Of a stretch of 64,000 bases of DNA, positions 39,115 to 47,184 are shown piece after piece. The notes beneath the pieces are model-generated. The model searched no databases, was not told where the DNA came from, and was given only the letters and a program-made list of their open reading frames with translations. This DNA comes from an uncultured Lentisphaerota bacterium (GTDB lineage Bacteria; Verrucomicrobiota; Lentisphaeria; Oligosphaerales; CAITYL01). Each line of letters opens with the position of its first letter. The first letter of the stretch is position 1. The position numbers and the translations under genes are program-made. The stretch lies in assembly GCA_903921725.1 (NCBI GenBank), contig CAIXRA010000040.1, positions 1-64,000 on the forward strand, given 5' to 3'.

Positions 39115-39555
39115 ATGTCCAAGCAAAAAAACTCAAAGAGCGGGATGGGCGGCCGGCCGGCAGCGGGCAAGGGCGGGGCGCGTGCGCCGGGCGGCTCCTC
39201 GATGGCCGATGAACTGGTCCGGATTGCGCAGCCGTATCTTGATGAACTGGATGAAAAGGCGGAAACCGGCGAGTATCAGCTCGTCATGGAGTTGGCCGTG
39301 CTTGCCTGGATGCACGCCGAACTTCCGGAAGGGGACGAAAACCGGAGCAATTGCTTCGGGCTGATGCCGGATCTGAAGAGCCAGCAGGAGTTGCCGCCGG
39401 AAGACCTCGAGGGGCTGGCGGAAGCCATCGGGGAGATGTCCAGCCTGAAAAGCGAGCTTTATCCGGACGACCATCGCACCCCCGGGAAGGTCAGTGTTGT
39501 TATGGACGCGGCCGGCTCATTTCAGGTCAAGTGCGCGAGCGTGGATGACGAGTAG
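39115..39555 (+). CDS. Hypothetical small acidic protein
   Basis: This 146-residue cytosolic protein has a basic Gly-rich N-terminal 30 residues and an acidic helical remainder (DELVRIAQPYLDELDEKAE, PPEDLEGLAEAIGEM). AAAGGG lies about 7 bases before the ATG. No family is recognised. It lies directly beside the truncated IS copy and upstream of an inositol-monophosphatase-family gene. Confidence 0.6.
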   Translation: MSKQKNSKSGMGGRPAAGKGGARAPGGSSMADELVRIAQPYLDELDEKAETGEYQLVMELAVLAWMHAELPEGDENRSNCFGLMPDLKSQQELPPEDLEGLAEAIGEMSSLKSELYPDDHRTPGKVSVVMDAAGSFQVKCASVDDE

Positions 39556-39635
39556 GCAAGGCTCGGCCTTCCCGTTGCATGTCGTGTCAGGTGTGATTCC
39601 GTGGCGGGATCCGGCTTCCGGAAGGGGAATGTGCG

Positions 39636-40442
39636 ATGCCCGCAATCGGCAGTAATCTTCAGCAGCAGATTCTGGACGCGGTGCGCGAGGCGGGGACGCT
39701 GTCGCTACGCTGGTTCGAGGGCGCGGAGCGGAACGAACTCTCGTTCAAGGGTGAAACCGACCTGGTGACCGTCGCTGACCGTGAAGTCGAGGCGTTCCTG
39801 TGCCGGCGTCTGCATGAGATCCTGCCGGACGCGGGGATGCTCGGCGAGGAGGGCACGGACACCCGCACGCCCGGTACCCGCCATTTTGTGGTGGATCCGA
39901 TCGACGGCACGACGAGCTTTTTCCACGGCCTGCCAAACTACGGCGTCTCGGTCGCGCTCAAGGATGGTGAAACAACCGTGTTCGGCGCGGTGTATGCCCC
40001 GGCGTTCGGCCACATGTACCATGCCGCGGCCGGCGCCGGCGCCTGGAAGAACGGACAGCCAATCCGGGTTTCGAGCGCGGAACGGCTGATCGATGCGCTG
40101 GCGGCGACAGGGTTTGGCTGCGTCCGGGCGCGGATGAAGCCGGACAACCTCCCGCTCTTCACCGAGGCGATCTACCGACTGCGGGGTATCCGCCGCCTTG
40201 GCGCCGCTGCGCTTGACCTTTGCCTGGTGGCGGAGGGGAAGCTGGACCTGTACTGGGAGATGTGCGTCCAGCCGTGGGACATCGCGGCGGGAATGCTGAT
40301 CCTGCGCGAGGCGGGCGGCCGCGCCACCGACCTTGCCGGCGGCGACGGGGCGGAAACATGCAAGCAAATCCTGGCCAGCAACGGCCTGCTGCATGATGAA
40401 TTCCTGGCAATCGTGCGCCGGGTGAACGGTACGCCGGGCTGA
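39636..40442 (+). CDS. Inositol monophosphatase family phosphatase
   Basis: This 268-residue Mg-dependent phosphatase has the family motifs in order: LGEEGTDT (metal-binding Glu), VVDPIDGTTSFFHGLP (Asp-Pro-Ile-Asp-Gly-Thr) and the C-terminal WDIAAGMLILREAGG. Members hydrolyse inositol-1-phosphate, fructose-1,6-bisphosphate, 3'-phosphoadenosine phosphates or histidinol phosphate. The sequence alone does not decide between SuhB-like and other roles. GGAAGGGG precedes the ATG. Confidence 0.88.
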   Translation: MPAIGSNLQQQILDAVREAGTLSLRWFEGAERNELSFKGETDLVTVADREVEAFLCRRLHEILPDAGMLGEEGTDTRTPGTRHFVVDPIDGTTSFFHGLPNYGVSVALKDGETTVFGAVYAPAFGHMYHAAAGAGAWKNGQPIRVSSAERLIDALAATGFGCVRARMKPDNLPLFTEAIYRLRGIRRLGAAALDLCLVAEGKLDLYWEMCVQPWDIAAGMLILREAGGRATDLAGGDGAETCKQILASNGLLHDEFLAIVRRVNGTPG

Positions 40443-40502
40443 GCCAGCCGTGCGCGCATCCGTTCTGACCCTTCGGCGTTTTATGTGGAGCTGGCGTTCC
40501 AT

Positions 40503-40525
40503 GCGCCTTCGTGCCTTTGCGTTTC
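40503..40525. repeat. Dispersed 23-bp repeat, copy 2
   Basis: This matches 2571-2593 with a single substitution and lies between two convergent gene ends. Confidence 0.5.
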
Positions 40526-40556
40526 GCCCTGTGCGCAGGGCAGGATGGCCGCCCTC

Positions 40557-42254
40557 CTATTCTGTACGGGCTTCCACTTTCTCCGCCGGAGCCGGGATGA
40601 ATTGCTTCAGCCTGGCGCTGGTTTGGAGCACGCCGTCGCGGTAGTCCTGATACTCGCTCCACCAATCGGCGTCCTTCGCCCAGACTTGGCGCAGGCGGGT
40701 CCTCCTGTCGGGCGTGTCGTGGCGGTATTCGTCAACCGGAATCGTTTCCAGAAGCAGAGTGCCGTCTGCGCGGAAGGCATGGCTGGAACGGACGGCATTT
40801 GTCTCCCCCGGCGGTGCACGGAGCACGCGGAGCCGGATGATTCCTATGGGAAAACCGTACGCCGCATTGGCTCCAGAATTATGCTGTTTTTCAATTTCCG
40901 CGTCTTCCGGCTGCCGGTTGGAAAAGCTCAAGGCGCAGTACCAGACGCCTATGTCGCGGACGTACACGTTCTCTGTATAAATCCGCCGCCGGAGCTGTTC
41001 CGGAGCACGCGGATCGGACGTGGTGAAGGTAAGGCTGAACACCGGGCCATAATCTCCCGGAACCTGCGCGGTTTTACCCTCCAGTTTTCCGGCGGCGTTG
41101 CGGACAAGCCGTCGCTTGTTTTCCTGGTAGACTTTGGTTGGCTGGGGAAGGGCATGGACCGCGACTTCCACATCGTACACCGCTTTGATTTTCGGGTTTG
41201 CCGCCGGCTTGGATTTGCCGTTGTCCGCTCCGGCTGCGGGGTTTGCCGCCGGCCGTTCGTAGATCGTGGTTTCCACGATCCACTTGTCGCCGTCGTGCCA
41301 TTTCGGACCGCCGCGGATCGGGGGAGCCTCCGCCGGCGGGGCTTGAATGGAACTGTCAGCCGAACAAAGCCGTTCCAGAAGCCAGTCATCCTCAGGATTC
41401 GACGGGTAATAATGCGGCGGAGGCACCTGCGCCCAAAATGCGCGCAACCGTTTCAGGCGTTCGGCCCGTCGTTCCTCCGCGTACCCGGGCAGATATTGAT
41501 TAAGCGCCGCATCCAGGTACAGGTAGGAATGACAGTCTGTCACCGTCCGGATATGGTTGGCGAGCCATTCCAGGAAGCGCAAACGGCATTCCTCCTCCGC
41601 CGGTGGCAGGGGACCCTTGCTCTCCATAGCGTAACCCCACCTCGTATCGTAGATGCCGGTGATGCATGAATACGCATTGGCCAGCAATTTATAGCCTGCG
41701 GACTTTTCCAGCATCCGCTCGACGGCCTCGAATTTTCGGCAGCCGGTGAGTTCTAGGTAACTGCGGGCGGCCAAGGCTCGCGGCCAGTCGCGGGTTTCCC
41801 TCTGCATGAGCATTTCCAGCGTCTTCTCGGTCTGCTGGTTGCCGTAGCTCCCGGCCAGCGGAATAAACCTGCCGAGCGCCATTTCATCACACTGATCATG
41901 GTGGGCCATGGCCAGATTCAGCGCCTGTATGACGGCGTCGTCCTTCGCCCTGGTCTTTTTTTTATAGGCACTTACAAGAAGTTCGGGGGGGGGATCCACA
42001 TCAGAGCACGGGGAAGGCGACAGTTCCGCGTAGATTGCCAAGGCGAGAGTGCTGGGGTGTATCATCCGGTTGCCGGATATCAACGTACACAGGTCGAATA
42101 CCTGCTTGTCCTGTATCCGGCTTGTCCAAGCGGCCATCTGATGACTTCGCTCTTGCTCCTCCGGTGTCGATGACATAAAAGACGCCTGCGCCGCCGTTGC
42201 GGCGGCAACAAGCAACGGCAGCACAAATTTGGCGGACAAATTTCGGACAGGCAT
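40557..42254 (-). CDS. Secreted hypothetical protein, third gene of the propeller operon
   Basis: This 565-residue protein has a signal peptide (LSAKFVLPLLVAAATAAQA). The first half is helical and may be repeat-like (YLELTGCRKFEAVERMLE). The second half contains beta-strands and a charged Pro/Ala linker (ERPAANPAAGADNGK). AGGAGG precedes the ATG. It begins 11 bp after the HExxH protein gene, so it is the last gene of a three-gene operon. I do not recognise the family. Confidence 0.65.
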   Translation of the reverse strand: MPVRNLSAKFVLPLLVAAATAAQASFMSSTPEEQERSHQMAAWTSRIQDKQVFDLCTLISGNRMIHPSTLALAIYAELSPSPCSDVDPPPELLVSAYKKKTRAKDDAVIQALNLAMAHHDQCDEMALGRFIPLAGSYGNQQTEKTLEMLMQRETRDWPRALAARSYLELTGCRKFEAVERMLEKSAGYKLLANAYSCITGIYDTRWGYAMESKGPLPPAEEECRLRFLEWLANHIRTVTDCHSYLYLDAALNQYLPGYAEERRAERLKRLRAFWAQVPPPHYYPSNPEDDWLLERLCSADSSIQAPPAEAPPIRGGPKWHDGDKWIVETTIYERPAANPAAGADNGKSKPAANPKIKAVYDVEVAVHALPQPTKVYQENKRRLVRNAAGKLEGKTAQVPGDYGPVFSLTFTTSDPRAPEQLRRRIYTENVYVRDIGVWYCALSFSNRQPEDAEIEKQHNSGANAAYGFPIGIIRLRVLRAPPGETNAVRSSHAFRADGTLLLETIPVDEYRHDTPDRRTRLRQVWAKDADWWSEYQDYRDGVLQTSARLKQFIPAPAEKVEARTE

Positions 42255-42265
42255 ATCCCATCCTC

Positions 42266-44020
42266 CTAATCTACGGGTTGGCGGATGATGTCCCCGGCGC
42301 GGGAGGTAAGTCCGACGCGGACGGTGACCGCCCCGGCGGCCTTGCTGCGCCCGAACACCTCGCCGGCGGGGATGTCGATCCCCATGCCGATGTTGTAGCC
42401 GTTCATCAGCAGGCGCTCCCTGAGTTGACCCAACCGCAGACTTCTGCTGTAATATCCTTGGGAGGCGGTGCCACCAGGCCAGTCGTTTGGAACGGTGCCA
42501 GCCGTGATTGTGTTGCTGTCGGAGCCCGAGTAGTCGTTGTAGATGTCCATCAGGTCGCAGGCATGCCCGAATTCATGTGCGATGGTGGTGGCGGGCAGCG
42601 CCTCACCCCCGTTCATGGCGACTGTGCTGCCGCAGTAGTCCATGCGGATTTGTGGCTCAGGCGAAGGCCAGTGTATTCCTCCGGTGATGTCATTGAAGTT
42701 TTTGATGATATAGAGTTCCAGGCCGCCCGTGTTACTCAAGTAGCGTTGCAGTATCTTGGATTGTGCCGACGGCAGGTCTTTCGAATAAAACTCGCGCTGT
42801 TTTTCCGACAATGGAGAATTGGGCAGCACCCGTTCCTGAATCTGTTGCGATGTTACAAGTTGCGGGGGGCCGTTCAGTACAAACTCCATGCCGGCCTGCT
42901 TGTAAATCATGTTGACCTTTGCCAGCACATCGTTGATTTTCGGGGCGACCGTTTCTGGCGCTCCCGGAACAGCACCATCCACGATGACCACCGTGACTTT
43001 GACCTGCTTGGGCTTGGACGCGATTAGGGAAAGCGTGATGGGCCCGTCCTTCAGCTTGTTGTCCGGAAAATCCCCCGTCAAGGAGATGTTGTACTCGAAA
43101 TCGCCGCTGGGAGCGCCGGCTTGGACCTTCACCGAATCGCCAACGTTGTTTCCGTTCACAAACGAGCAGCCGGCGGGCATGTAGCCGCCCAGCTTCCAGA
43201 CAAGCCCAGCAGCCGATGCCGGCGTTTTCGAAGTCTTCCGCATGCGGAACACGGCAACGCCCCCCCCTGCAATCCCTGCCGGATTGATGATGGCGTTGCC
43301 CTCGATGTCGGTGGTGATGGGATCACATTCCAGTTCCGGCACTTTGTAGGGACGTATAAGGATGGCGGTCGTCGGATACGGCGGCTGCGTACCTGATCCA
43401 ATGGGAGCCATATAGGTCTTGTTTTTGGTCAGCAACTCCTGCTTTTTTTTGTACCATTTGACCTGCAGCACGACGAGAAAGCATTTTTCCGGCGCACATT
43501 TGGTGAGGTTGATTGTGCAGGTCGCATCCTTCTTCCCCACGTCAGACCAGTAGATGTTGAGTGCGGGCGGTTCCTTCGGATCATATTCGCAGTCCGCGCG
43601 CAGGGATTGGTCCGTGAACTGGCTGCGTGTGCCGTTCTTGGAGTTGATCTTCATGCTCACGAGGGGCTGCAACGCCTGGCCGATTTCCGCCACCTGCCAG
43701 AAGGCGTCATACTCCACGCCGTCCTCGTTCCGCCATTCCTCGGGGCAGGTGTCGGAAAAATTGGCAGTCATCTTGATCTCCTTCGTGCAGTCGTCAAGGC
43801 GGACATCCACCGGACGCACATTTGCGATCACATATTCCTTGCCGTTTTCTTTGAAGGATTCGTTTGTGTACCATCCGGCGGACAGTTCAACGCCGTCCGG
43901 GGGCTCCGACAGGCTGATGGCCAGCTCCTGCGTTGATGCCAGCAGCGGCGCGGACGGGATCAGGAGCCATGCGGCGGCGGTGATGGCGGATTTTTTCAGG
44001 GACTTTGCTGTGGTTTTCAC
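42266..44020 (-). CDS. Secreted HExxH metallopeptidase-like protein
   Basis: This 584-residue protein is read from a GTG at 44020 that overlaps the upstream stop (GTGA). A Lys-rich signal peptide (SLKKSAITAAAWLLIPSAPLLA) fits that start. Most of the chain looks like beta-rich immunoglobulin-like domains. Near residue 482 it has ATTIAHEFGHACDLMD, a zinc-binding HExxH (His482, Glu483, His486) whose continuation resembles the metzincin HExxHxxGxxD, with the glycine replaced by aspartate. It is probably an extracellular zinc protease, but the replaced glycine leaves activity uncertain. Its partner genes are a propeller protein and an unknown. Confidence 0.65.
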   Translation of the reverse strand: MKTTAKSLKKSAITAAAWLLIPSAPLLASTQELAISLSEPPDGVELSAGWYTNESFKENGKEYVIANVRPVDVRLDDCTKEIKMTANFSDTCPEEWRNEDGVEYDAFWQVAEIGQALQPLVSMKINSKNGTRSQFTDQSLRADCEYDPKEPPALNIYWSDVGKKDATCTINLTKCAPEKCFLVVLQVKWYKKKQELLTKNKTYMAPIGSGTQPPYPTTAILIRPYKVPELECDPITTDIEGNAIINPAGIAGGGVAVFRMRKTSKTPASAAGLVWKLGGYMPAGCSFVNGNNVGDSVKVQAGAPSGDFEYNISLTGDFPDNKLKDGPITLSLIASKPKQVKVTVVIVDGAVPGAPETVAPKINDVLAKVNMIYKQAGMEFVLNGPPQLVTSQQIQERVLPNSPLSEKQREFYSKDLPSAQSKILQRYLSNTGGLELYIIKNFNDITGGIHWPSPEPQIRMDYCGSTVAMNGGEALPATTIAHEFGHACDLMDIYNDYSGSDSNTITAGTVPNDWPGGTASQGYYSRSLRLGQLRERLLMNGYNIGMGIDIPAGEVFGRSKAAGAVTVRVGLTSRAGDIIRQPVD

Positions 44021-46722
44021 TCGGTGAACTCCTTCATTTCCTCTTGTTTGCGGCGTAGTTCGGTCTTGGTTTTTCGTTGTTCGTCGGTTAGGACCCATTT
44101 GTCGTACAGTTCTTCCTGGCGCAACTGCTCGTGCATGGTTCTGAACTGCTCGTCCGTCATCCATTCCTTGCGTCCGAGACATTTGAACTCGTACTCCTTC
44201 CAACTGTCCGTGACGGTGCCGGGGCTGTAGCGCGCCCACTCGCGGGTTCTGAAGCGCGGATCCGCCTCCTGTACCGCCGCCCAAGCTTTGGCGGCCGCCT
44301 CGTCGAACTGTCGGCGTGCAACGTCGTCCCAGCGGCAGAGACGCCAGCGCCAGGCGGCGATAAGTTCCGGCGGTGGATTGCGGGCCAGCGCGGTGCGGTA
44401 GGCCAAGCGCTTCAACGGCCCGTACCAAGCCGCGCCGCCGACCTGTGCTGCGCAGCGGTCGGCTTGCGTCCACAGGGCCAGCGGCCCCGCCAGCGCCGGA
44501 TCTGTCGCCGGGGTGAAGGCGGTGGTGGGCGGCGGTGCGGAATCCCAATAGTAGTTGTCCTTGACATATCCGGCTTTTCGCGGCGGGATGAACCCTGTTT
44601 CGCCCAGCGAATCCACGAACACCGCCGAGCAGATGGCGTTCAGGCTGCCCATCCGCGCAATGCGGATGTGGAACGTCTCCGGGCCGCGCACCATGAAGCT
44701 TTTGTAGACGCCGCCCCAGAAATCCCGCACCCGCGTCCGGGCCAGCGGCAGCGCATTGCGCATGCCCGCCGGCGTGGAGTCGTCGTCCGCCCGCCGGAGT
44801 TCCACCAAATAATCCCGCATGCGGTTTGCGCCGTCATGCCCGTCCTTGTTGTAGAAATAGAGGCTGACGCGGTGCGCGCCAGCCGGCACGGCCACGCGGA
44901 TCCACAGGTCCGGGCCTTCGTGCGTCCGGGGATACGCCTCCCCGTGGTCGTCCCACTCCGCCTGGCGCCGGATACCGTATTGCGGCCAGTACAGCGTCCG
45001 GCGCTCCTTGGTCACCAGCCAGTGAATCCAATGGCGCAGGAAGTCGGAGCCGCTGTTGTGCGGGCCGATTCCGCCCTGCAGCGAAACCTGCCAGAATGGA
45101 CTGTAGGAGCGCAGTCCGCATTCCGAATCGCCGAGCTTTGCCTGCATGCCGCAGAGCAGGGCCCTCCGCCAGCCGTAGCGCCCGCACCAGTCGCCGCGCG
45201 TCGTCCAATCCTCGCCGAGAAACACGCCGTCTCTGGCCGGAATCGTTGCGGCCGCCTTTTGCGCGGAAAGCAGCAGCGCCGTCATCCGTCCGTCCGCCGC
45301 CGGCACCGCTGGGGCTGGATGCGGCGGAGCGGGAATGCGCGGGCCGGGCGGGAACACGGCTGGCCTGCCGTTTCTGCGGCCCCCTGCCATCTGTTGCAGA
45401 CCGCCGCCGTAGTTTCCGGCGAGCAACGCCCCTTCGGGCAGGAAAAGCAAGGATGTGACATAATTTCCGAATCGTGCATTCGTCCCGCACTTGCCTGGCG
45501 TAATCGCCGTGCGTGTTTTGTGGTCGAACACGGCGCATTCCCTCTCGCGAAACCCGAGCCAGAGCCGGCCGTCTTCATCTTCGGCGACGGCGGTCACGAA
45601 ATCCTCCGGCAGCAGCCGTGCCGCATCCTCCGGCACCGGCCTCTTCCAGCCCGGCGGCGGTCCCATCCAGAGTCCTTCAACCTTTGCGCTCCAGTCATTC
45701 CCGCGCAGATAATTCCATTTCCGCCCCTGATCCTTCGACCAAGCCAACCCAAGAGGTGTAGCGGCATAGACGGTTCCGTCCGAGGCGATGAAAATGCTGT
45801 TGATCAGATTCGACGGCAGCCCCAATCCGTCCGGATCCAGCGGGACCGGCCAGGATTTTCCCGCGAACTTGAAGTCGCCTGGTGCCGACACCGTCCGCCA
45901 GCGCATGCCACTCCCGGCGGCGTTCTTCCGTTCATCAGCAGGATTGCGGAGTCCGCGGACGGGCGAGCAGGCGGGGTTGGGGTGTTTGGGGCGCCCGTTA
46001 TCCCGTCCGCGGATTCCGCAATCCTGTGATGTGGAAGAAAAGGCCGGCAAACCGACCGCTGCGGGAACCGCCTCGGCCCGGCAGGGCGTCCCGATGGCGA
46101 TGCCGTCGCATTGCGTTCCCGCATAGAGTGTTCCGTCTTTTGAAATGGCGATGGATTGGATCTGGTCCGATGGCAGCCCGTCCAGCCGGGTGTATTCAGT
46201 CCACTCATCCGTCCCGTCGCGCCAGCGGGCGATGCCGCCGCTGGTCGCAACCCACACGTCGCCGTCTGCAGGCGACACCGCGATGGCGAACACGCGTTCC
46301 CCCGGCAATCCATCCTCCACGCTGTAAGAGCGCCACTTTTCACCGTTAAAGACGGCGACTCCGGCGGTGCCCGTGCCCGCCCATACGCGCCCCCGTGCGT
46401 CGATGGCGACGGCGTACACATTGTCGTCGCCCAAACCGTCTTTGGCCGTGAACGGACGGGCTGGCCCCCCATCGGCGGGCAGGCGGAACAGTCCCTGGTT
46501 CTCCGTGCCGACCCAGACCGTGCCGTCCGCATCCGCCGCCAGTGAGGTTATAAATTTCGCCGGACAACGGGGGAACGGCTGCACCAGAATCGGTGCCACC
46601 CCGGATTTTTCGGAACCCCGCTCCGTTTTGGCGGGGGAGGCCGCCGCCGCTGGCAACGCCGTGAGAGATGGAAGCAATCCCCCCATCAGCACGGCCGACA
46701 TGATATGCATGACGCGAACCAT
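44017..46722 (-). CDS. Secreted beta-propeller protein with C-terminal unknown domain
   Basis: This encodes about 901 residues. The ATG at 46722 follows GGAG at about 9 bases; an ATG five codons upstream is possible. After a signal peptide, repeated blades of the two-component-regulator propeller type are visible: DGTVWVGTENQGLFRLPADG, RGRVWAGTGTAGVAVFNG, GDVWVATSGGIARW and GTLYAGTQ, with linkers such as DGLPSDQIQSIA. No kinase domain follows. The second half is a different domain rich in Trp and Arg (LRHWIHWLV, VRGPETFHIRIARMG). A palindromic insertion interrupts it in frame at about 45941-46024. The stop overlaps the next gene (GTGA). Confidence 0.7.
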   Translation of the reverse strand: MVRVMHIMSAVLMGGLLPSLTALPAAAASPAKTERGSEKSGVAPILVQPFPRCPAKFITSLAADADGTVWVGTENQGLFRLPADGGPARPFTAKDGLGDDNVYAVAIDARGRVWAGTGTAGVAVFNGEKWRSYSVEDGLPGERVFAIAVSPADGDVWVATSGGIARWRDGTDEWTEYTRLDGLPSDQIQSIAISKDGTLYAGTQCDGIAIGTPCRAEAVPAAVGLPAFSSTSQDCGIRGRDNGRPKHPNPACSPVRGLRNPADERKNAAGSGMRWRTVSAPGDFKFAGKSWPVPLDPDGLGLPSNLINSIFIASDGTVYAATPLGLAWSKDQGRKWNYLRGNDWSAKVEGLWMGPPPGWKRPVPEDAARLLPEDFVTAVAEDEDGRLWLGFRERECAVFDHKTRTAITPGKCGTNARFGNYVTSLLFLPEGALLAGNYGGGLQQMAGGRRNGRPAVFPPGPRIPAPPHPAPAVPAADGRMTALLLSAQKAAATIPARDGVFLGEDWTTRGDWCGRYGWRRALLCGMQAKLGDSECGLRSYSPFWQVSLQGGIGPHNSGSDFLRHWIHWLVTKERRTLYWPQYGIRRQAEWDDHGEAYPRTHEGPDLWIRVAVPAGAHRVSLYFYNKDGHDGANRMRDYLVELRRADDDSTPAGMRNALPLARTRVRDFWGGVYKSFMVRGPETFHIRIARMGSLNAICSAVFVDSLGETGFIPPRKAGYVKDNYYWDSAPPPTTAFTPATDPALAGPLALWTQADRCAAQVGGAAWYGPLKRLAYRTALARNPPPELIAAWRWRLCRWDDVARRQFDEAAAKAWAAVQEADPRFRTREWARYSPGTVTDSWKEYEFKCLGRKEWMTDEQFRTMHEQLRQEELYDKWVLTDEQRKTKTELRRKQEEMKEFTE
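45941..46024. repeat. Palindromic element inserted in frame in the propeller gene
   Basis: Arms of 23 bases at 45941-45963 and 46002-46024 are inverted repeats with one mismatch (GGATTGCGGAGTCCGCGG and so on), around a 38-base loop. Pairing can extend outward with one bulge. The segment interrupts the propeller, where the translated sequence becomes Arg/Pro/Asn-rich and loses the blade pattern (DCGIRGRDNGRPKHPNPA). The frame stays open across it. It resembles mobile palindromic elements that insert within genes of other bacteria. Confidence 0.6.
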
Positions 46723-46805
46723 TGCAAAAGACTCCATTAACGTTCAGAACCAAACGTGCCATGGTGAATGGCTCAAAGTGCAACAAAGAATCTCTTAGTG
46801 CAATC

Positions 46806-46834
46806 ATAATATGACGCCAAAGCGCATACTTCAA
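46806..46834 (-). promoter_or_regulatory. Promoter of the propeller-metallopeptidase operon
   Basis: On the minus strand TTGAAG (46834-46829), 17 bp and TATTAT (46811-46806) form a good sigma70-type promoter about 80 bp upstream of the propeller gene ATG, in a locally AT-rich stretch. Confidence 0.55.
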
Positions 46835-47184
46835 GTGCTGATTCAAAAAATATTTTGCAGTTCAAAATGCGGATGGTCATGGTGGTTTCCGGTTCGTGTA
46901 TATCGTTTCCGTGACACGGATAATGGTGCATGTGCGGCCTGCATGGAAGTGCGGAAGAACATCTTGCGTGTTTGCCTACGAAACGCGCACGATCCGTTTC
47001 ATCAATGCTTTTTATTGTCATCGGAAGAATGAAGATACTTCACGGAAAATTTACCGGCTAAATGGCATGGCCCCAATAGGGTCAGCCTCCGGCTCTCCTC
47101 CGTGCTGGATAACATGGGGCCGTGGTGTTACATTCATCGTTAGGCATTTCCGCCAACGATGGAATCGCTAAAGGGAGCCGTGCG
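46835..47184. other. AT-rich divergent intergenic region
   Basis: This stretch separates the minus-strand propeller operon from the sensor kinase. No gene is recognised. An inverted repeat CATCGTT/AACGATG (47135-47141 and 47155-47161) sits in the presumed leader of the kinase gene and could be an operator or mRNA hairpin. Confidence 0.4.
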
